64,000 nucleotides of DNA, from assembly GCA_003326205.1 (NCBI GenBank), contig LWTK01000044.1, positions 1 to 64,000 on the forward strand, in the 5' to 3' direction. A model generated the notes under the pieces. That model had not been told where the DNA came from and made no database searches. It saw nothing but the letters and a program-made list of their open reading frames with translations. This stretch comes from Nostoc sp. ATCC 43529. GTDB lineage: Bacteria; Cyanobacteriota; Cyanobacteriia; Cyanobacteriales; Nostocaceae. Shown piece by piece: positions 53,578 through 63,756 of this stretch. The position numbers and the translations under genes are program-made. Numbering within the stretch: the stretch's first letter is position 1; each line of letters opens with the position of its first letter.

Positions 53578-55272
53578 ATGGAGTATATGGAACAAGGTTA
53601 TTCAGATAAGGCATACCGTTGGAATAGGGAAAAATACTCCAGCAGACGGCGTTTTGTGGACATTTGGTCTTTCGTCTTGACCTTATTGTTCAAACTTTGG
53701 CTATATAACAAATCTTGGAGTTATCCAGGTGGTGTGACTGAAGCCAAGCAAACAGCAAGACGCAAAACCCAAGCAGTTTGGATTCGTAATACCCTGCTGG
53801 ACTTAGGCCCAACCTTCATCAAAGTTGGGCAATTGTTTTCTACCCGTGCTGATATATTCCCTGTTGAATATGTAGAAGAACTAGCAAAGTTACAAGACAA
53901 AGTACCAGCATTTAGCTATGAACAAGTAGAATCGATTATTGAGCAAGAACTAGGCAAAAAAATTCCTGAACTTTTCCAAAATTTTGAACCTATTCCTTTA
54001 GCTGCTGCTAGCTTGGGGCAAGTACACAAAGCTGTATTGCACAGTGGAGAAGCAGTAGTAGTTAAAGTGCAACGTCCGGGATTAAAAAAGTTATTTGAAA
54101 TAGATTTACAAATTCTTAAAGGAATTACCCGTTATTTTCAAAACCATCCCAAATGGGGAAAGGGACGAGATTGGCTGGGTATTTATGAAGAATGTTGTCG
54201 CATTCTTTGGGAAGAAATTGATTATCTCAATGAAGGTCGTAACGCTGATACTTTTCGCCGTAACTTTCGCGGGTATGACTGGGTAAAAGTCCCAAAAATT
54301 TACTGGCGGTACACTACCTCTCGCGTGCTGACCTTAGAATATGTTCCTGGAATTAAAATTAGCCAATACGAAGCTTTGGAAGCAGCAGGTTTAGATCGAA
54401 AAACCATCGCTCGTCAAGGCGCTCAAGCCTATTTATTACAGCTACTCAATAGCGGCTTTTTCCACGCCGACCCCCACCCAGGCAATATTGCCATCAGCCC
54501 CGATGGTTCTTTGATATTTTACGATTTTGGGATGATGGGGCAAATCAAGTCCAACATTCGTGAAGGACTGATGCAGACACTATTTGGCATTGCCCAAAAA
54601 GATGGCGATCGCGTAGTACAATCTCTGATCGATTTAGGTGCGATCGCCCCAGTAGATGATATGGGGCCAGTGCGGCGTTCTGTCCAATATATGCTGGACA
54701 ATTTCATGGATAAGCCCTTTGAAAACCAATCAGTAGCCGCAATTAGCGACGATCTTTACGAAATAGCTTATAATCAACCATTTAGATTTCCAGCAACTTT
54801 CACTTTTGTGATGCGAGCCTTTTCTACCCTAGAGGGGGTAGGCAAGGGCTTAGATCCAGAGTTTAACTTTATGGAAGTTGCCAAACCCTATGCAATGCAG
54901 CTTATGACCGATATGAATGGTTCTGAAGGGAATAGCTTTCTTAACGAATTGAGTCGTCAAGCAGCTCAAGTAAGTAGTACTGCGTTAGGTCTACCACGTA
55001 GGTTAGAGGATACCCTAGAAAAGTTAGAACGGGGAGACATGCGCCTGCGCGTTCGGTCTATAGAAACTGAACGTTTGCTACGGCGGCAGAGTAATATTCA
55101 GCTTTCAATGAGCTATGCTCTGTTAATCAGTGGTTTCACGCTTTCAGCTACTATTTTAGTAGTCAAGAATTTTGTATGGTTAGCACTGCTGCCTACTTTA
55201 ATCGCAGCAGGGATTTCAGTGATTCTGATCAGACTACTTCTACGCCTCGACCGTTATGACCGTATGTATTAA
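53578..55272 (+). CDS. ABC1/UbiB (AarF) family atypical kinase
   Basis: 564 aa. UbiB family landmarks: the KxGQ motif in LGPTFIKVGQLFSTRADIFP (given whole at 20 residues), the Ala-rich loop AAASLGQVH, a Lys in VVVKVQRPG, the catalytic FFHADPHPGNI and DFG in YDFGMMG. Two C-terminal membrane spans (about 510-530 and 532-552). These proteins support prenylquinone synthesis in membranes, probably as ATPases. It is followed 16 bases later by a PP2C phosphatase gene. Confidence 0.9.
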   Translation: MEYMEQGYSDKAYRWNREKYSSRRRFVDIWSFVLTLLFKLWLYNKSWSYPGGVTEAKQTARRKTQAVWIRNTLLDLGPTFIKVGQLFSTRADIFPVEYVEELAKLQDKVPAFSYEQVESIIEQELGKKIPELFQNFEPIPLAAASLGQVHKAVLHSGEAVVVKVQRPGLKKLFEIDLQILKGITRYFQNHPKWGKGRDWLGIYEECCRILWEEIDYLNEGRNADTFRRNFRGYDWVKVPKIYWRYTTSRVLTLEYVPGIKISQYEALEAAGLDRKTIARQGAQAYLLQLLNSGFFHADPHPGNIAISPDGSLIFYDFGMMGQIKSNIREGLMQTLFGIAQKDGDRVVQSLIDLGAIAPVDDMGPVRRSVQYMLDNFMDKPFENQSVAAISDDLYEIAYNQPFRFPATFTFVMRAFSTLEGVGKGLDPEFNFMEVAKPYAMQLMTDMNGSEGNSFLNELSRQAAQVSSTALGLPRRLEDTLEKLERGDMRLRVRSIETERLLRRQSNIQLSMSYALLISGFTLSATILVVKNFVWLALLPTLIAAGISVILIRLLLRLDRYDRMY

Positions 55273-55287
55273 TTGTTGAAAAAATTT

Positions 55288-56013
55288 ATGAAAATTAATT
55301 TCACCGGTCTTAGCGATCCGGGACTTATTCGTTCTAATAATCAGGATGCTTACTATATCGACCCACAAGGACGATTTTTTGTAGTTGCTGATGGTATGGG
55401 TGGTCATGCGGGAGGAGAAGAGGCAAGTCGCATTGCCACTAAGGAAATTCAGGGGTATTTAGTGGCAAATTGGGAATCTCCCAAGTCTTCTCAAGAATTG
55501 CTAGAGCAAGCTTTGTGGGATGCCAACCAAGCTATTTTGCAAGATCAGCAAAATCATCCCGAACGCGCCGATATGGGTACAACCGTTGTAGCAGTCATGT
55601 TTCGCTCCCCAGAACCGCCTTGGTGCGCTCATGTTGGCGATTCCCGACTGTATCGCTTCCGAGAATCACAACTAGAACAAGTAACGGAAGACCACACTTG
55701 GGTAGCAAGAGCAATTAAAATCGGCGACATCACCCCAGATGAAGCACGATTACATCCTTTCCGTCATGTATTATCGCGCTGTTTGGGGCGGGAAGACCTG
55801 CATCAGATTGACGTGCAACCACTGGATGTTAAAATTGGCGATCGCTTACTCCTATGCAGTGATGGTCTCACAGAAGAACTTATCGAACAAAAGATTGCTA
55901 GCTGCCTCCAAGACACTCCTTGGCTAGATAAAGCCGCCATCTCTCTAGTTGAGGCTGCTAAGGAGCAAGGAGGGCACGATAACATTACTGTTGTCCTAGT
56001 CTCACTTGAATAA
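55288..56013 (+). CDS. PP2C-family (Stp/PrpC-like) protein phosphatase
   Basis: 241 aa from the ATG at 55288 (MKINFTG); the frame is open to a TTG at 55273, directly after the ubiB stop. PP2C motifs in order: SNNQDAYY, DGMGGHAGGEEAS, MGTTVVA, GDSRLYR, SDGLTEE, and GGHDNITVV. All metal-binding Asp residues are present. It removes phosphate from Ser/Thr on proteins. A Ser/Thr kinase gene lies 1.4 kb downstream on the other strand and could act on the same proteins. Confidence 0.9.
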   Translation: MKINFTGLSDPGLIRSNNQDAYYIDPQGRFFVVADGMGGHAGGEEASRIATKEIQGYLVANWESPKSSQELLEQALWDANQAILQDQQNHPERADMGTTVVAVMFRSPEPPWCAHVGDSRLYRFRESQLEQVTEDHTWVARAIKIGDITPDEARLHPFRHVLSRCLGREDLHQIDVQPLDVKIGDRLLLCSDGLTEELIEQKIASCLQDTPWLDKAAISLVEAAKEQGGHDNITVVLVSLE

Positions 56014-56621
56014 AATAATCCCCAATCATTGGGTATGGGGCATGGGGCAATTGTACTGAGCGCAGCCTCTCGCAGAGAAGTATGGGGCATTGGGCATTGG
56101 TAACTGACTAATGACTAATGACCAATGACAAATCCGGTAAATATACCCATCAATTTGTTCAGCCTGAGCATTTTTGCTTTTGACAATTTGATACTAATAC
56201 TCTTAGCCTCCAAAGTTACCTAAGGAGGCTAAATTTCCATAAATTAGTAAATTGACATCTTGCACGTAATGGGGTAAAGCGACTATAATTCACGCTTATT
56301 ACCATTTATTCCCCGACCTCCTCCAACTCCCCAGCTTGGAAAGTTTTTTTCATAGATAGGAAGACGCCATCTGACGTTTTTCTTAACTAGGAAAACTATC
56401 GATGATTAGGCAAGACCTACATTCTCAAAGCAGAAAGGAGTAAAGAAGGTAGATTTACCTTTCTAAGACAAAACAGAGCATATTTTCTGGAATATGACTC
56501 GGCCGACTTGGGTGGTATATCAGTGGGATTAGGTGCAAGATATCAGAGCGGAGAAAATTCCACACTTAGGATGTGGGCAATCTGTCAAACACTTGTTATC
56601 TTTCTTAATACGGAGGAACAA
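56014..56621. other. Leader and promoter region of nblA
   Basis: About 600 bases without a supported gene apart from the leader ORF that follows. It holds heptamer units of tgactaa type (about 56105-56131) and a block agcgcagcctctcgcagag (about 56059-56077). An A/T-rich hairpin-like stretch (ttagcctcc / ggaggctaa) lies at 56203-56231. The nblA promoter should lie in the right half; I did not recognise NtcA or other boxes. Confidence 0.45.
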
Positions 56622-56714
56622 ATGCGGGACAGATACAAGTCCAAGTATTATCCCATTTGGACTTCTGTGAACGATATCACTTTTACGCGTTGTTTTTTCG
56701 GAGTTTACTTATGA
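56622..56714 (+). CDS. Possible leader ORF overlapping nblA
   Basis: 30 codons with a strong ribosome-binding sequence (ggagg, 56612-56616, 5 bases before ATG). The peptide is rich in Tyr, Phe, Lys and Arg. Its stop codon TGA (56712-56714) overlaps the nblA start in an ATGA. A 7-base inverted repeat (aagtcca/tggactt, 56637-56664) lies inside. The arrangement suggests translational coupling, but codon pattern alone cannot prove expression. Confidence 0.35.
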   Translation: MRDRYKSKYYPIWTSVNDITFTRCFFGVYL

Positions 56715-56908
56715 ACGAACCAATGAAATTATCCTTAGAACAGCAATTCAGTATATGCTCATTTGCCACTCAAGTGCAGCACATGAGCCACGAACAAGCC
56801 AAAGATTTTTTGGTTAAGCTGTATGAACAAATGGTAGTCCGCGAGGCAACCTATCAGGAGCTTCTAAAACACCAGTGGGGCTTGGATTCCGGTTCCACTA
56901 TGGCATAG
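56711..56908 (+). CDS. nblA: NblA, phycobilisome degradation protein
   Basis: 65 aa. NblA family landmarks: LSLEQQFSICSFATQVQ, MSHEQAKDFLVKLYEQM and the C-terminal REATYQELLKHQWGL. It is an adaptor that binds phycobiliproteins and brings them to the Clp protease for degradation during nitrogen starvation. A ribosome-binding site (ggag) lies about 8 bases upstream of the ATG. A short ORF overlaps the start (see the leader entry). Neighbours are a protein phosphatase and a protein kinase. Confidence 0.95.
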   Translation: MNEPMKLSLEQQFSICSFATQVQHMSHEQAKDFLVKLYEQMVVREATYQELLKHQWGLDSGSTMA

Positions 56909-57383
56909 AATCGTTCTGATGTCGCAGTGGGCGACCTCCTTCTCTTGCTTGGTTCCCACGGAGGAAAAGAGCTGGGGATGCCGGGGCGTCAACTCCGATC
57001 AAAAAACTCTACAACGCTGTGGCAAAAGTCAAATTCAGGAAGTTAGTCACGAATCGATCGGTAAAGTCTTCTAAGCTGACTTACTAGGTTCTAAAGTTAA
57101 CTTGACATTTTTGTTTAAATCTAGTGTGTACTTTAGCCAAACTTCTTTTTGTATCTTAATAGTGTGAAACTCACACCTGCGTAAATTTATACTAAATTTA
57201 GGGCATGTACACAGGAATATCTACACAGCAATTAGAGAGCCTAACTTTTGTAGCTAGTACTTTCACTATTTATACATATAACTAGAAGTTACAACATTAT
57301 ATATATTTTGTTTATAAAAATTTACAATTATTGCTCGGATACTCTTTGTTACACAGTAACCATGTAACATTCATCAATTATTC
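56909..57383. other. Intergenic region between nblA and the Ser/Thr kinase
   Basis: 475 bases without a supported gene. It is A/T-rich to the right. The end of the nblA transcript should lie in the left part, but no clear terminator hairpin was seen. Confidence 0.35.
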
Positions 57384-58940
57384 TTAATTGGAAAGATCGT
57401 ATGGAGAGTCTGTATCAATACTTTGAAGTTTTGCCAGGATTTGGGGCTTAATCTTTTCATATTCACTTTTGAGTAAGTTTTTACTAATTTGCGGGTCAGC
57501 AGCAGACATGAACGTATTGCTGATTTTGATCCACTCTTGCAGTCGTTGACGTTGGGCAGAGGCGACACTCGAAAGCAGGATATGAGTACAGCGACTGGGC
57601 GTTTCTCGTGCGAAAAATAACAGACGGTAATAACCTGTTTGGTGTAGCAAGCGGGCAATTTCTTGACCAAGACTGGTTTTGAGGTCAAGGTAATAGTGTA
57701 GCCATTTAGCACCGTGTTTGCGGTTGTAAATTACGGTAATCCACAACAGCATGGGGTGGGGAACCGAGATGAAAAGAAATTGATTGTAGCGGGTACAAAC
57801 TAACCGCTTTTGAATTTCCAGTTGTGGTAGCATTACCCACAACGCTGGTAAAATCTCACCATTTATGTGTACGGGTTGGGGAAAGACAATATCAGCAATG
57901 GGTTTATTTTGAGGCCAGGAAATGGTGTTAGCAATTTCATCATTTGATGAGGATATCCGCAAATCGGCTTTCGTCTTTTGCTCAACCTCAGCGCTAACCG
58001 TCAATGTAGTAGGAACTAGCGCATAATTGTTCTGTTTAATTTTGCGTGTGTGGTCGGGTTGTTCTACGGATGCCAAAACTTTCAGAATTTCGCTGATGCT
58101 TTGGGGGCGATCGCGTGGTACTTTAGCTAGACAACTCATCACCAAATCTTCTATTTCTTTTGGTAGTTCTAACCCTGGCGAAACCTCAGTAAAAGAACGC
58201 GGTTTTTGATAGTGATGTGTTTTATACCATGCTCCAAAAGAATGAGTCGGTGCTACCAATGGCATTTTGCCTGTGAGCATCTCAAACATCATCACGCCTA
58301 AACTATAAATATCAGAACGGTTGTCTAATTCCTTACCCTCCATCTGTTCGGGAGAAGAATAAGCCAATGTTCCCAAATAAAATTTTGTATGGTCGCCATC
58401 TGACTGTAATAACTTAGCAATCCCAAAATCTAAAACCTTGACCAATTCTCCAAAACTCGGATCTTGAATCACCAGCATATTACTTGGTTTGACATCACGA
58501 TGGATAATTGGGCAAATTGTACCCTCAACTGGGATACCATCATGAGCGCACTGTAAACCCAAGCTGAGTTGACGCGCCATGCTGAGAAATCTTGGCAAAG
58601 GAAGTCGTTGCTTGCGAATAATATTGTTTAAGCTTTGTCCTTGTAGGTATTCCATGACGTAGAACGGAGTATTATTGTCATCTACGCCATAGTCCATGAC
58701 TCGGACTATGTGAATGCTTTTTTGCCCTAGTAAAGCACAAGTTTTCGCTTCTCGCTCAAAGCGGTCTTGCAGTCGCATCTTTTCATTTTGGATTGATAAA
58801 GCGAGGAATTTCACAGCAACAGGTACACCACCCAACAAAATATCCTTAGCACGATAAACTCGACCCATCGCTCCAGTACCGATTAACTCCTGGAGTTGGT
58901 AGCGTTTGCTGAGTAAGCGACCAATGTTGGGGTCTGACAT
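57384..58940 (-). CDS. Ser/Thr protein kinase (Pkn2/SpkA-like) with C-terminal domain
   Basis: 518 aa from the ATG at 58940 (MSDPNIGRLLSKRYQ); the frame extends to 59069 but without kinase similarity. The kinase domain (about 15-275) has GTGAMGRVYRA, the VAVKFL lysine, HRDVKPSN, DFGIAKL and SPEQMEG. About 200 C-terminal residues form a separate domain without membrane spans: a mixed alpha/beta region with LPQLEIQKRLV and a TGYYRLLFFAR segment, of unknown role. It phosphorylates proteins on Ser/Thr. It is transcribed toward nblA. Confidence 0.85.
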   Translation of the reverse strand: MSDPNIGRLLSKRYQLQELIGTGAMGRVYRAKDILLGGVPVAVKFLALSIQNEKMRLQDRFEREAKTCALLGQKSIHIVRVMDYGVDDNNTPFYVMEYLQGQSLNNIIRKQRLPLPRFLSMARQLSLGLQCAHDGIPVEGTICPIIHRDVKPSNMLVIQDPSFGELVKVLDFGIAKLLQSDGDHTKFYLGTLAYSSPEQMEGKELDNRSDIYSLGVMMFEMLTGKMPLVAPTHSFGAWYKTHHYQKPRSFTEVSPGLELPKEIEDLVMSCLAKVPRDRPQSISEILKVLASVEQPDHTRKIKQNNYALVPTTLTVSAEVEQKTKADLRISSSNDEIANTISWPQNKPIADIVFPQPVHINGEILPALWVMLPQLEIQKRLVCTRYNQFLFISVPHPMLLWITVIYNRKHGAKWLHYYLDLKTSLGQEIARLLHQTGYYRLLFFARETPSRCTHILLSSVASAQRQRLQEWIKISNTFMSAADPQISKNLLKSEYEKIKPQILAKLQSIDTDSPYDLSN

Positions 58941-59829
58941 AGAAAATTTGACTCTAAAAGCAAGTTGTAGGTATTTGGGTTCAAAATTGCGTTCAAACTT
59001 ATACAGTATAATTGCTGAATTAAGAACAGAGAATGCAGGAGTCAAGCACCCTTTATTTCTGGCTGCCAAACTAAATTCTCTACCTCACTCAGTTACAAAC
59101 TGCTGTATCTGATTGTTGTGCCAGACATCACTTTCCAGGCTTGTAGTTAAAGTCCATCAGTGGACTAGCTTTTTTCAGTCTTCTCAAATAGTGCTGAAAC
59201 TATAATCTGGAAGTTGGCAACTAAGACAGTTATTACAACTAGTGCAACATGCTAGACCAAACAAGCAAAAAAGGTAAATGTATACTGACGTTATATACGA
59301 TTCCAGATTTTGATTATGATGTACTTTTAGTTTGCCCAATTTTGGCTAAATAAATAACTCTCAGATATGCCAAAAACGGAAGCTTGTAGGTTACTCAGAC
59401 AGAACTTCTCTTTCCTGGGGAAAGGCATCTAGTAAGGTTAAAGAACGGGAGTATGGCAACCGTAAATCAACAGACATCTAAACTTCGGGGGGAAACCTAA
59501 AGACGAGATTGGCTAACTACTCCTTTAATTTCTGGCTAATTCTGACGACTGACAACTTTATTCTTTAGAGTTCTTGCAAAAGCTCTTACTGTCGCCATCT
59601 TCTTTGTGCGGCAGTAGCTATAAGGGAAACCTTCTGCGCTGGCTTGCCTTTGTGTCTACCCTACATTAACGCCTAAAAATTTGTGTAAAGTAGGCTACAG
59701 ACTTTTCACAAAATATAAATTTTCAAATTTAAAACAGTATGATTTATCAAAATTTAAAAATATATATCCCCGACTTATTTGAGAAGCCAGGGATATTTTG
59801 AATCGTAAATAATTTACGACTTCTGAAGA
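58941..59829. other. 890-base gene-free stretch
   Basis: Upstream DNA of the Ser/Thr kinase and downstream DNA of the GT2 gene. It contains a hairpin (agtcca / tggact at 59152-59167, T-run after). A fragment of the ggcagtagctataaggg repeat lies near 59610. A terminator-like hairpin at 59764-59796 is listed separately. No ORF with family content was seen. Confidence 0.4.
59764..59796 (-). terminator. Terminator of the GT2 glycosyltransferase gene
   Basis: Outer stem atatccc / gggatat with an extended imperfect inner stem. On the minus strand a T-rich tract follows. It lies about 35 bases after the GT2 stop. Confidence 0.6.
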
Positions 59830-60843
59830 CTAATTAGTAGGTTTTCGTTTTTTTTCTATGTTATAAGACATGTGAAAAACCGATTTATCTCCGGTCATAA
59901 AGTATTGAATTCGGCGCTCAATTATCTTATTAATTCGCGAAATAAAATAATAAAAAAATTCTGGATTTTTGGTCATTTGTGTCAATGCTGTTAACCATTT
60001 ACGCTCCTTGAGAGGCTCTACAACTTTAAAGTAAGCTAGATTTTTTTTATAGACTGCAAGACTACGAGATAAAGCACGTGTTAAAGCTGTATTTTTTTTC
60101 ACAGCTTCTTGTTGCATGAAAGAATTGGTGGCTTTGCAGCTTTGATTTAAACGTGGCAATCGGCTTTGATGTACAAGTGAACCGGGGCGTGAACGATAAA
60201 AATAATAGGGTTTTGGCTCAACAAAAAAGCGGGCACCTTTGATTAGGCATTTCATATCAAGCCAATAATCTTGACCCATCCTGATATCTTCATCGTACTC
60301 AATACCGTGCTGAAGTAGAAATTCTCGCTTGAATAAAGGCTTACTTAAACCAAGATGTAAACCTGGCTCTCCAAAAATATCAGTCTCCACAAAATAAACG
60401 ATATCAACTTGGAAAATTTTATCTATACCTTTTCCACTTTCCTGAATCAATGTACTCCAAGGAGATGTTTCACCATCGTTAATGAAATAAATATCGTCAG
60501 CAATCATATCTGCATTTTTTTCATTTGCCAACGATACAAGCTTTTCTAATCTTTCAAGAGCATACCAATCATCTGAATCTAGCACAGCAATCCATTCGCC
60601 TTGGGCTGCTTTGAGGGCACGATTCCGCGCAGCAGCAGCCCCCAGGTTTTGTTGATTAACTATCACTTTGAGACGTTCGTCAATAAAACTTTTGGCGATT
60701 TCTACAGTTTTATCACTTGAAGCATCATCGACTACAATCACTTCAATATCATTGAGTGTTTGCTCTAGCGCTGACTTTATTGCTTTCTCAATATAAGCCT
60801 CAGTATTGTAAGCAGGAATAATGACAGATACTTTGGGATTCAC
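59830..60843 (-). CDS. Family 2 glycosyltransferase
   Basis: 337 aa. GT-A fold with VSVIIPAYNTEAYIEKAI at the N-terminus, DDASSD, LDSDDWY (the DxD-like motif, about residue 91) and a QDYWLD segment near 195. It would transfer a sugar from a nucleotide donor to an unknown acceptor. A basic, helical C-terminal region (about 240-337) without membrane spans may contact the membrane. No polysaccharide cluster surrounds it. Confidence 0.85.
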   Translation of the reverse strand: MNPKVSVIIPAYNTEAYIEKAIKSALEQTLNDIEVIVVDDASSDKTVEIAKSFIDERLKVIVNQQNLGAAAARNRALKAAQGEWIAVLDSDDWYALERLEKLVSLANEKNADMIADDIYFINDGETSPWSTLIQESGKGIDKIFQVDIVYFVETDIFGEPGLHLGLSKPLFKREFLLQHGIEYDEDIRMGQDYWLDMKCLIKGARFFVEPKPYYFYRSRPGSLVHQSRLPRLNQSCKATNSFMQQEAVKKNTALTRALSRSLAVYKKNLAYFKVVEPLKERKWLTALTQMTKNPEFFYYFISRINKIIERRIQYFMTGDKSVFHMSYNIEKKRKPTN

Positions 60844-61475
60844 GAATATTGATCTCCTAACGACACCGTTACGTAAAAATACTAAAGTCCTGACGATAAC
60901 TAAATTATTTCTTTTTTACTATGCACGTTACAATATGCTAATGAAATTAGCCGTGAATTTTTCAGGTCAAGCTTAGAATTTTAGACATTTGTAGCTATTA
61001 CACTGTGTATAAGTCCATCGCTGTCAGCGAGCTGAAAACCTAAGGGACTTGTGAAGCAGTCGGTTTTTATACGGAGTATTCATGCCATTTCCTTTTATAG
61101 AGGAGAATAGCTAACTCACAAGTAAGCTCCCTTGGTTACGACAGATAGTGTCAGCCTCAGAGATTTGTAGTGGCTCATGTAGAAAATCAGCAGTTTACAT
61201 TATTTAATATAATTTGTTTTGTTACTAACTAGTTACTGAGAGACCATTTATAAAGTAAATCTTAAGTAGAGAGGCAAGATGAGTTGCAAAAGCCACAGCT
61301 CATAACTGCCGCGGCCTTAGCCTAAAGCTATGGCACACCATGTTACTGACGGTGCGTTAAGCGCTTTAATCACGTTTTTCGTGACAAATCACATCGAAAT
61401 ATACACTTATAGCAGGCAATAGACAACAGGCAATAGTCTTAAAAGTGTCTGTCTTGAAAAGTGACGTTCCTATTT
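60844..61475. other. Gene-free stretch upstream of the GT2 gene
   Basis: About 630 bases with no supported gene. A block gagaccatttataaagtaa (about 61240-61258) recurs in similar form at about 31960. It should carry the GT2 promoter near its left end. Confidence 0.35.
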
Positions 61476-61664
61476 AGGACTTACGCAAAAACTCTCTCTT
61501 GCTCTTATTCCTCCGTGCCCTCTGTCTTGAAGAGTTCTGTTCGCCTTTGGCGTTGGCGTAGCCATCGCCGGAGACCTCCGCTCAGACTTTTCGCTGCGTT
61601 CTCTGTGATACCCTGCGGGAAGCCCTCCGCGTCTACAATTTTCCGTTACCTGTGCGTAAGTCCT
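61476..61664. repeat. MITE-like element with 12-base inverted ends
   Basis: Begins aggacttacgca and ends tgcgtaagtcct, a perfect 12-base inverted repeat, 189 bases apart. The inside is made of nested dispersed repeats (gcctttggcgttggcgtag, cctccgctcagacttttcg, ctgcgggaagccctccgcg). It has no supported gene. A related end occurs at about 32034. Confidence 0.6.
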
Positions 61665-61676
61665 GCTCTTAATACC

Positions 61677-62123
61677 TTAAATTACTTGGCGTTCTAGGCT
61701 AGCTTCCATTGTGTTAGTTAAAAAATGACCAGTCAAGATCCCGCTACTTAGGTAGTATGTATCTTCCGAAATCCTGTGCAGGGTTTCAAAGCCACTACGA
61801 CGCTGACGATCGCCCAGCACCCAGTAACGTTGGACAATGGTATCTAAACCAATCCAACCCTCGCCTTCAACCTGCCCCAAAATATTATGTTGTAGTAAAA
61901 AAGTGTACTGACGCTCTCCTTCATGCAAGCGTCCCTTGTATTGTAGAGAAATTTCCGAGCGATCGCTGCCTGGGAATATCAACTTTGTGGCCATAGTAAA
62001 CCAGTTATCTCGACTCCAAGCTACCAAGGTCATACCCTTGACACTGATTGGCATACCATTACGTTCTAGCCAATTCCCTTGTATTGTCCAGCGTCCTGAT
62101 TCCAATAAAAAAGTATGAGCCAC
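61677..62123 (-). CDS. Conserved hypothetical cyanobacterial protein
   Basis: 148 aa soluble protein, predicted as mostly beta strands: FLLESGRWTIQGNWLERNG, VKGMTLVAWSRDNWF, EISLQYKGRLHEGERQYTF, and WIGLDTIVQRYWVLGDRQRR. The pattern of repeated antiparallel strands suggests a lipocalin-like or similar barrel. I do not recognise a named family. It is downstream of anmK on the same strand, about 160 bases away. Confidence 0.6.
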   Translation of the reverse strand: MAHTFLLESGRWTIQGNWLERNGMPISVKGMTLVAWSRDNWFTMATKLIFPGSDRSEISLQYKGRLHEGERQYTFLLQHNILGQVEGEGWIGLDTIVQRYWVLGDRQRRSGFETLHRISEDTYYLSSGILTGHFLTNTMEASLERQVI

Positions 62124-62284
62124 CTTTTATATTTCCTGTCTCGATCGAGTGCCGCCAAGACTACAGTTATAGCAGTGCTAAGTGGGGCATTGGGCATTGG
62201 GAATTGGGCATGGGGCATGGGGTATGGGGCATTGGTTTATTCCCCGCGTAAGAGCATCTCCCTCATCTCCCTCATCTCCCCTAC

Positions 62285-63508
62285 TCAGCACTGGTGAATT
62301 TCCCCTAAAAGAACTTCACCAGGTGCTCCGGTGGCAGTAGGTAGGTTGCCAGGAATACCCAAATGTCGCCAGTAGGCTAAAACTGCAAAGGCGATCGCTT
62401 CTTTAAAATCTGCACTCAAGCCGACTTCATCTGTAGTTAAGACTGGTATTGATGCTAATAATAACTGTAATCTTTGCTTCAAATAAAGATTACGGCTACC
62501 GCCACCGCATAACAGTACCCGTTGTGGCATTTCTGGTAAAAAAGTCTGGTAACTATGAGCAATTGAACCAGCTGTCAGTTCTGTGAGAGTTGCCAATATG
62601 TCAGCAGAATTGAGTTGGTAGGCTTGGGCATCTTGTAAACACTCTTCCAAATATGTCACACCGAATAACTCTCGACCAGTGGATTTAGGCGGTGGCAGAT
62701 GAAAGTATTCTTGCTTGAGCCATTGGTCTACTAACGGATAGCAAGGAGTACCACTCGCTGCCCAATTGCCATTTTCGTCGTAAGTTCTGGCACCAGCGCT
62801 TAAATGCTGCACCGCCAGATCCAATAGACTATTTCCAGGGCCAGTATCCCAACCACGGATTTTTGAGAGCCAGTCCCCATACCGAGGCGGAATATAAGCT
62901 ACATTACCAATACCACCAATGTTTTGAATACAACGTCCTTCTTGGGGATGGCTGAGTAAATAGGCATCAACTCTAGGAACCAGAGGCGCACCATGACCAC
63001 CAATAGCGATATCAGCAGCACGGAAATTACTCACAGTTGTAATGCCTGTTAGATGGGCAATTAAAGCACCGCGCCCTAGTTGGAGACTGTAGCCTAGTGG
63101 AGAGACGCGATAACCCTTGTCTGTATCAAGGGGAGTGTTTTTCTTTTCTATTCCCGATTTCTCAACTGGTCTATGATAAACTGTCTGACCGTGGGAGCCA
63201 ATCAAATTAGCTGCCTGGTGACCATTTTGAATATTTTGGGCAGCTTGAGCAAAGCTAAAGGCGATCGCATCATCTATTAAAGCCAATTCTGCCATTGATA
63301 TGGCTGCACCTGCACAAAGGGCTAATATTTTTTCTCTTAGTTCAGCTGGATATGGGTATGTTTGTCCAGCTAGCAGCTCAATTTTGAGATCCAATTCTTG
63401 ACCGGAAATCTCTACTAAGGCCGCGTCTATGCCATCTACAGATGTGCCACTAATTAAACCAATAACACGAGTAGGGATAGCAGCTTTTTCATTCGGATAC
63501 ATTGACAA
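62285..63508 (-). CDS. anmK: Anhydro-N-acetylmuramic acid kinase
   Basis: 407 aa. ASKHA-fold kinase with the N-terminal [18 protein letters not shown] phosphate loop, [11 protein letters not shown], the [17 protein letters not shown] segment, [19 protein letters not shown], and the C-terminal LCGGGSRN. It phosphorylates and opens 1,6-anhydro-N-acetylmuramate from recycled peptidoglycan. No other wall-recycling gene lies nearby. Confidence 0.93.
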   Translation of the reverse strand: MSMYPNEKAAIPTRVIGLISGTSVDGIDAALVEISGQELDLKIELLAGQTYPYPAELREKILALCAGAAISMAELALIDDAIAFSFAQAAQNIQNGHQAANLIGSHGQTVYHRPVEKSGIEKKNTPLDTDKGYRVSPLGYSLQLGRGALIAHLTGITTVSNFRAADIAIGGHGAPLVPRVDAYLLSHPQEGRCIQNIGGIGNVAYIPPRYGDWLSKIRGWDTGPGNSLLDLAVQHLSAGARTYDENGNWAASGTPCYPLVDQWLKQEYFHLPPPKSTGRELFGVTYLEECLQDAQAYQLNSADILATLTELTAGSIAHSYQTFLPEMPQRVLLCGGGSRNLYLKQRLQLLLASIPVLTTDEVGLSADFKEAIAFAVLAYWRHLGIPGNLPTATGAPGEVLLGEIHQC

Positions 63509-63756
63509 ATATTTTATTTTAGATTATTTACGGTAGTTTAACAGTTAAGAGTTACTAGTGTTCAGGCCACTGATAGCATCTCCAAAAGAATAGAAAGCTG
63601 AAAATGTTCATCACATTCAGATATTATCTATCTTTCATGCTGACTTCAACCTTTTATTTGCTATTCATCTGCTGGTTTTTATGGATAAGCAATCGGCTTC
63701 ATGGGGAGAAGTCGATATGATAGAAAAGTAGATAAAACTTCAAAAATATTTATCAA
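63509..63756. other. Divergent spacer
   Basis: 248 bases between anmK (minus) and the BT1-like transporter (plus), so both promoters should be here. No box was recognised. Confidence 0.3.

Noticed and set aside
61461-61697. 78-codon plus-strand ORF
   Set aside because: It lies inside the repeat element 61476-61664 and is explained by repeat sequence.
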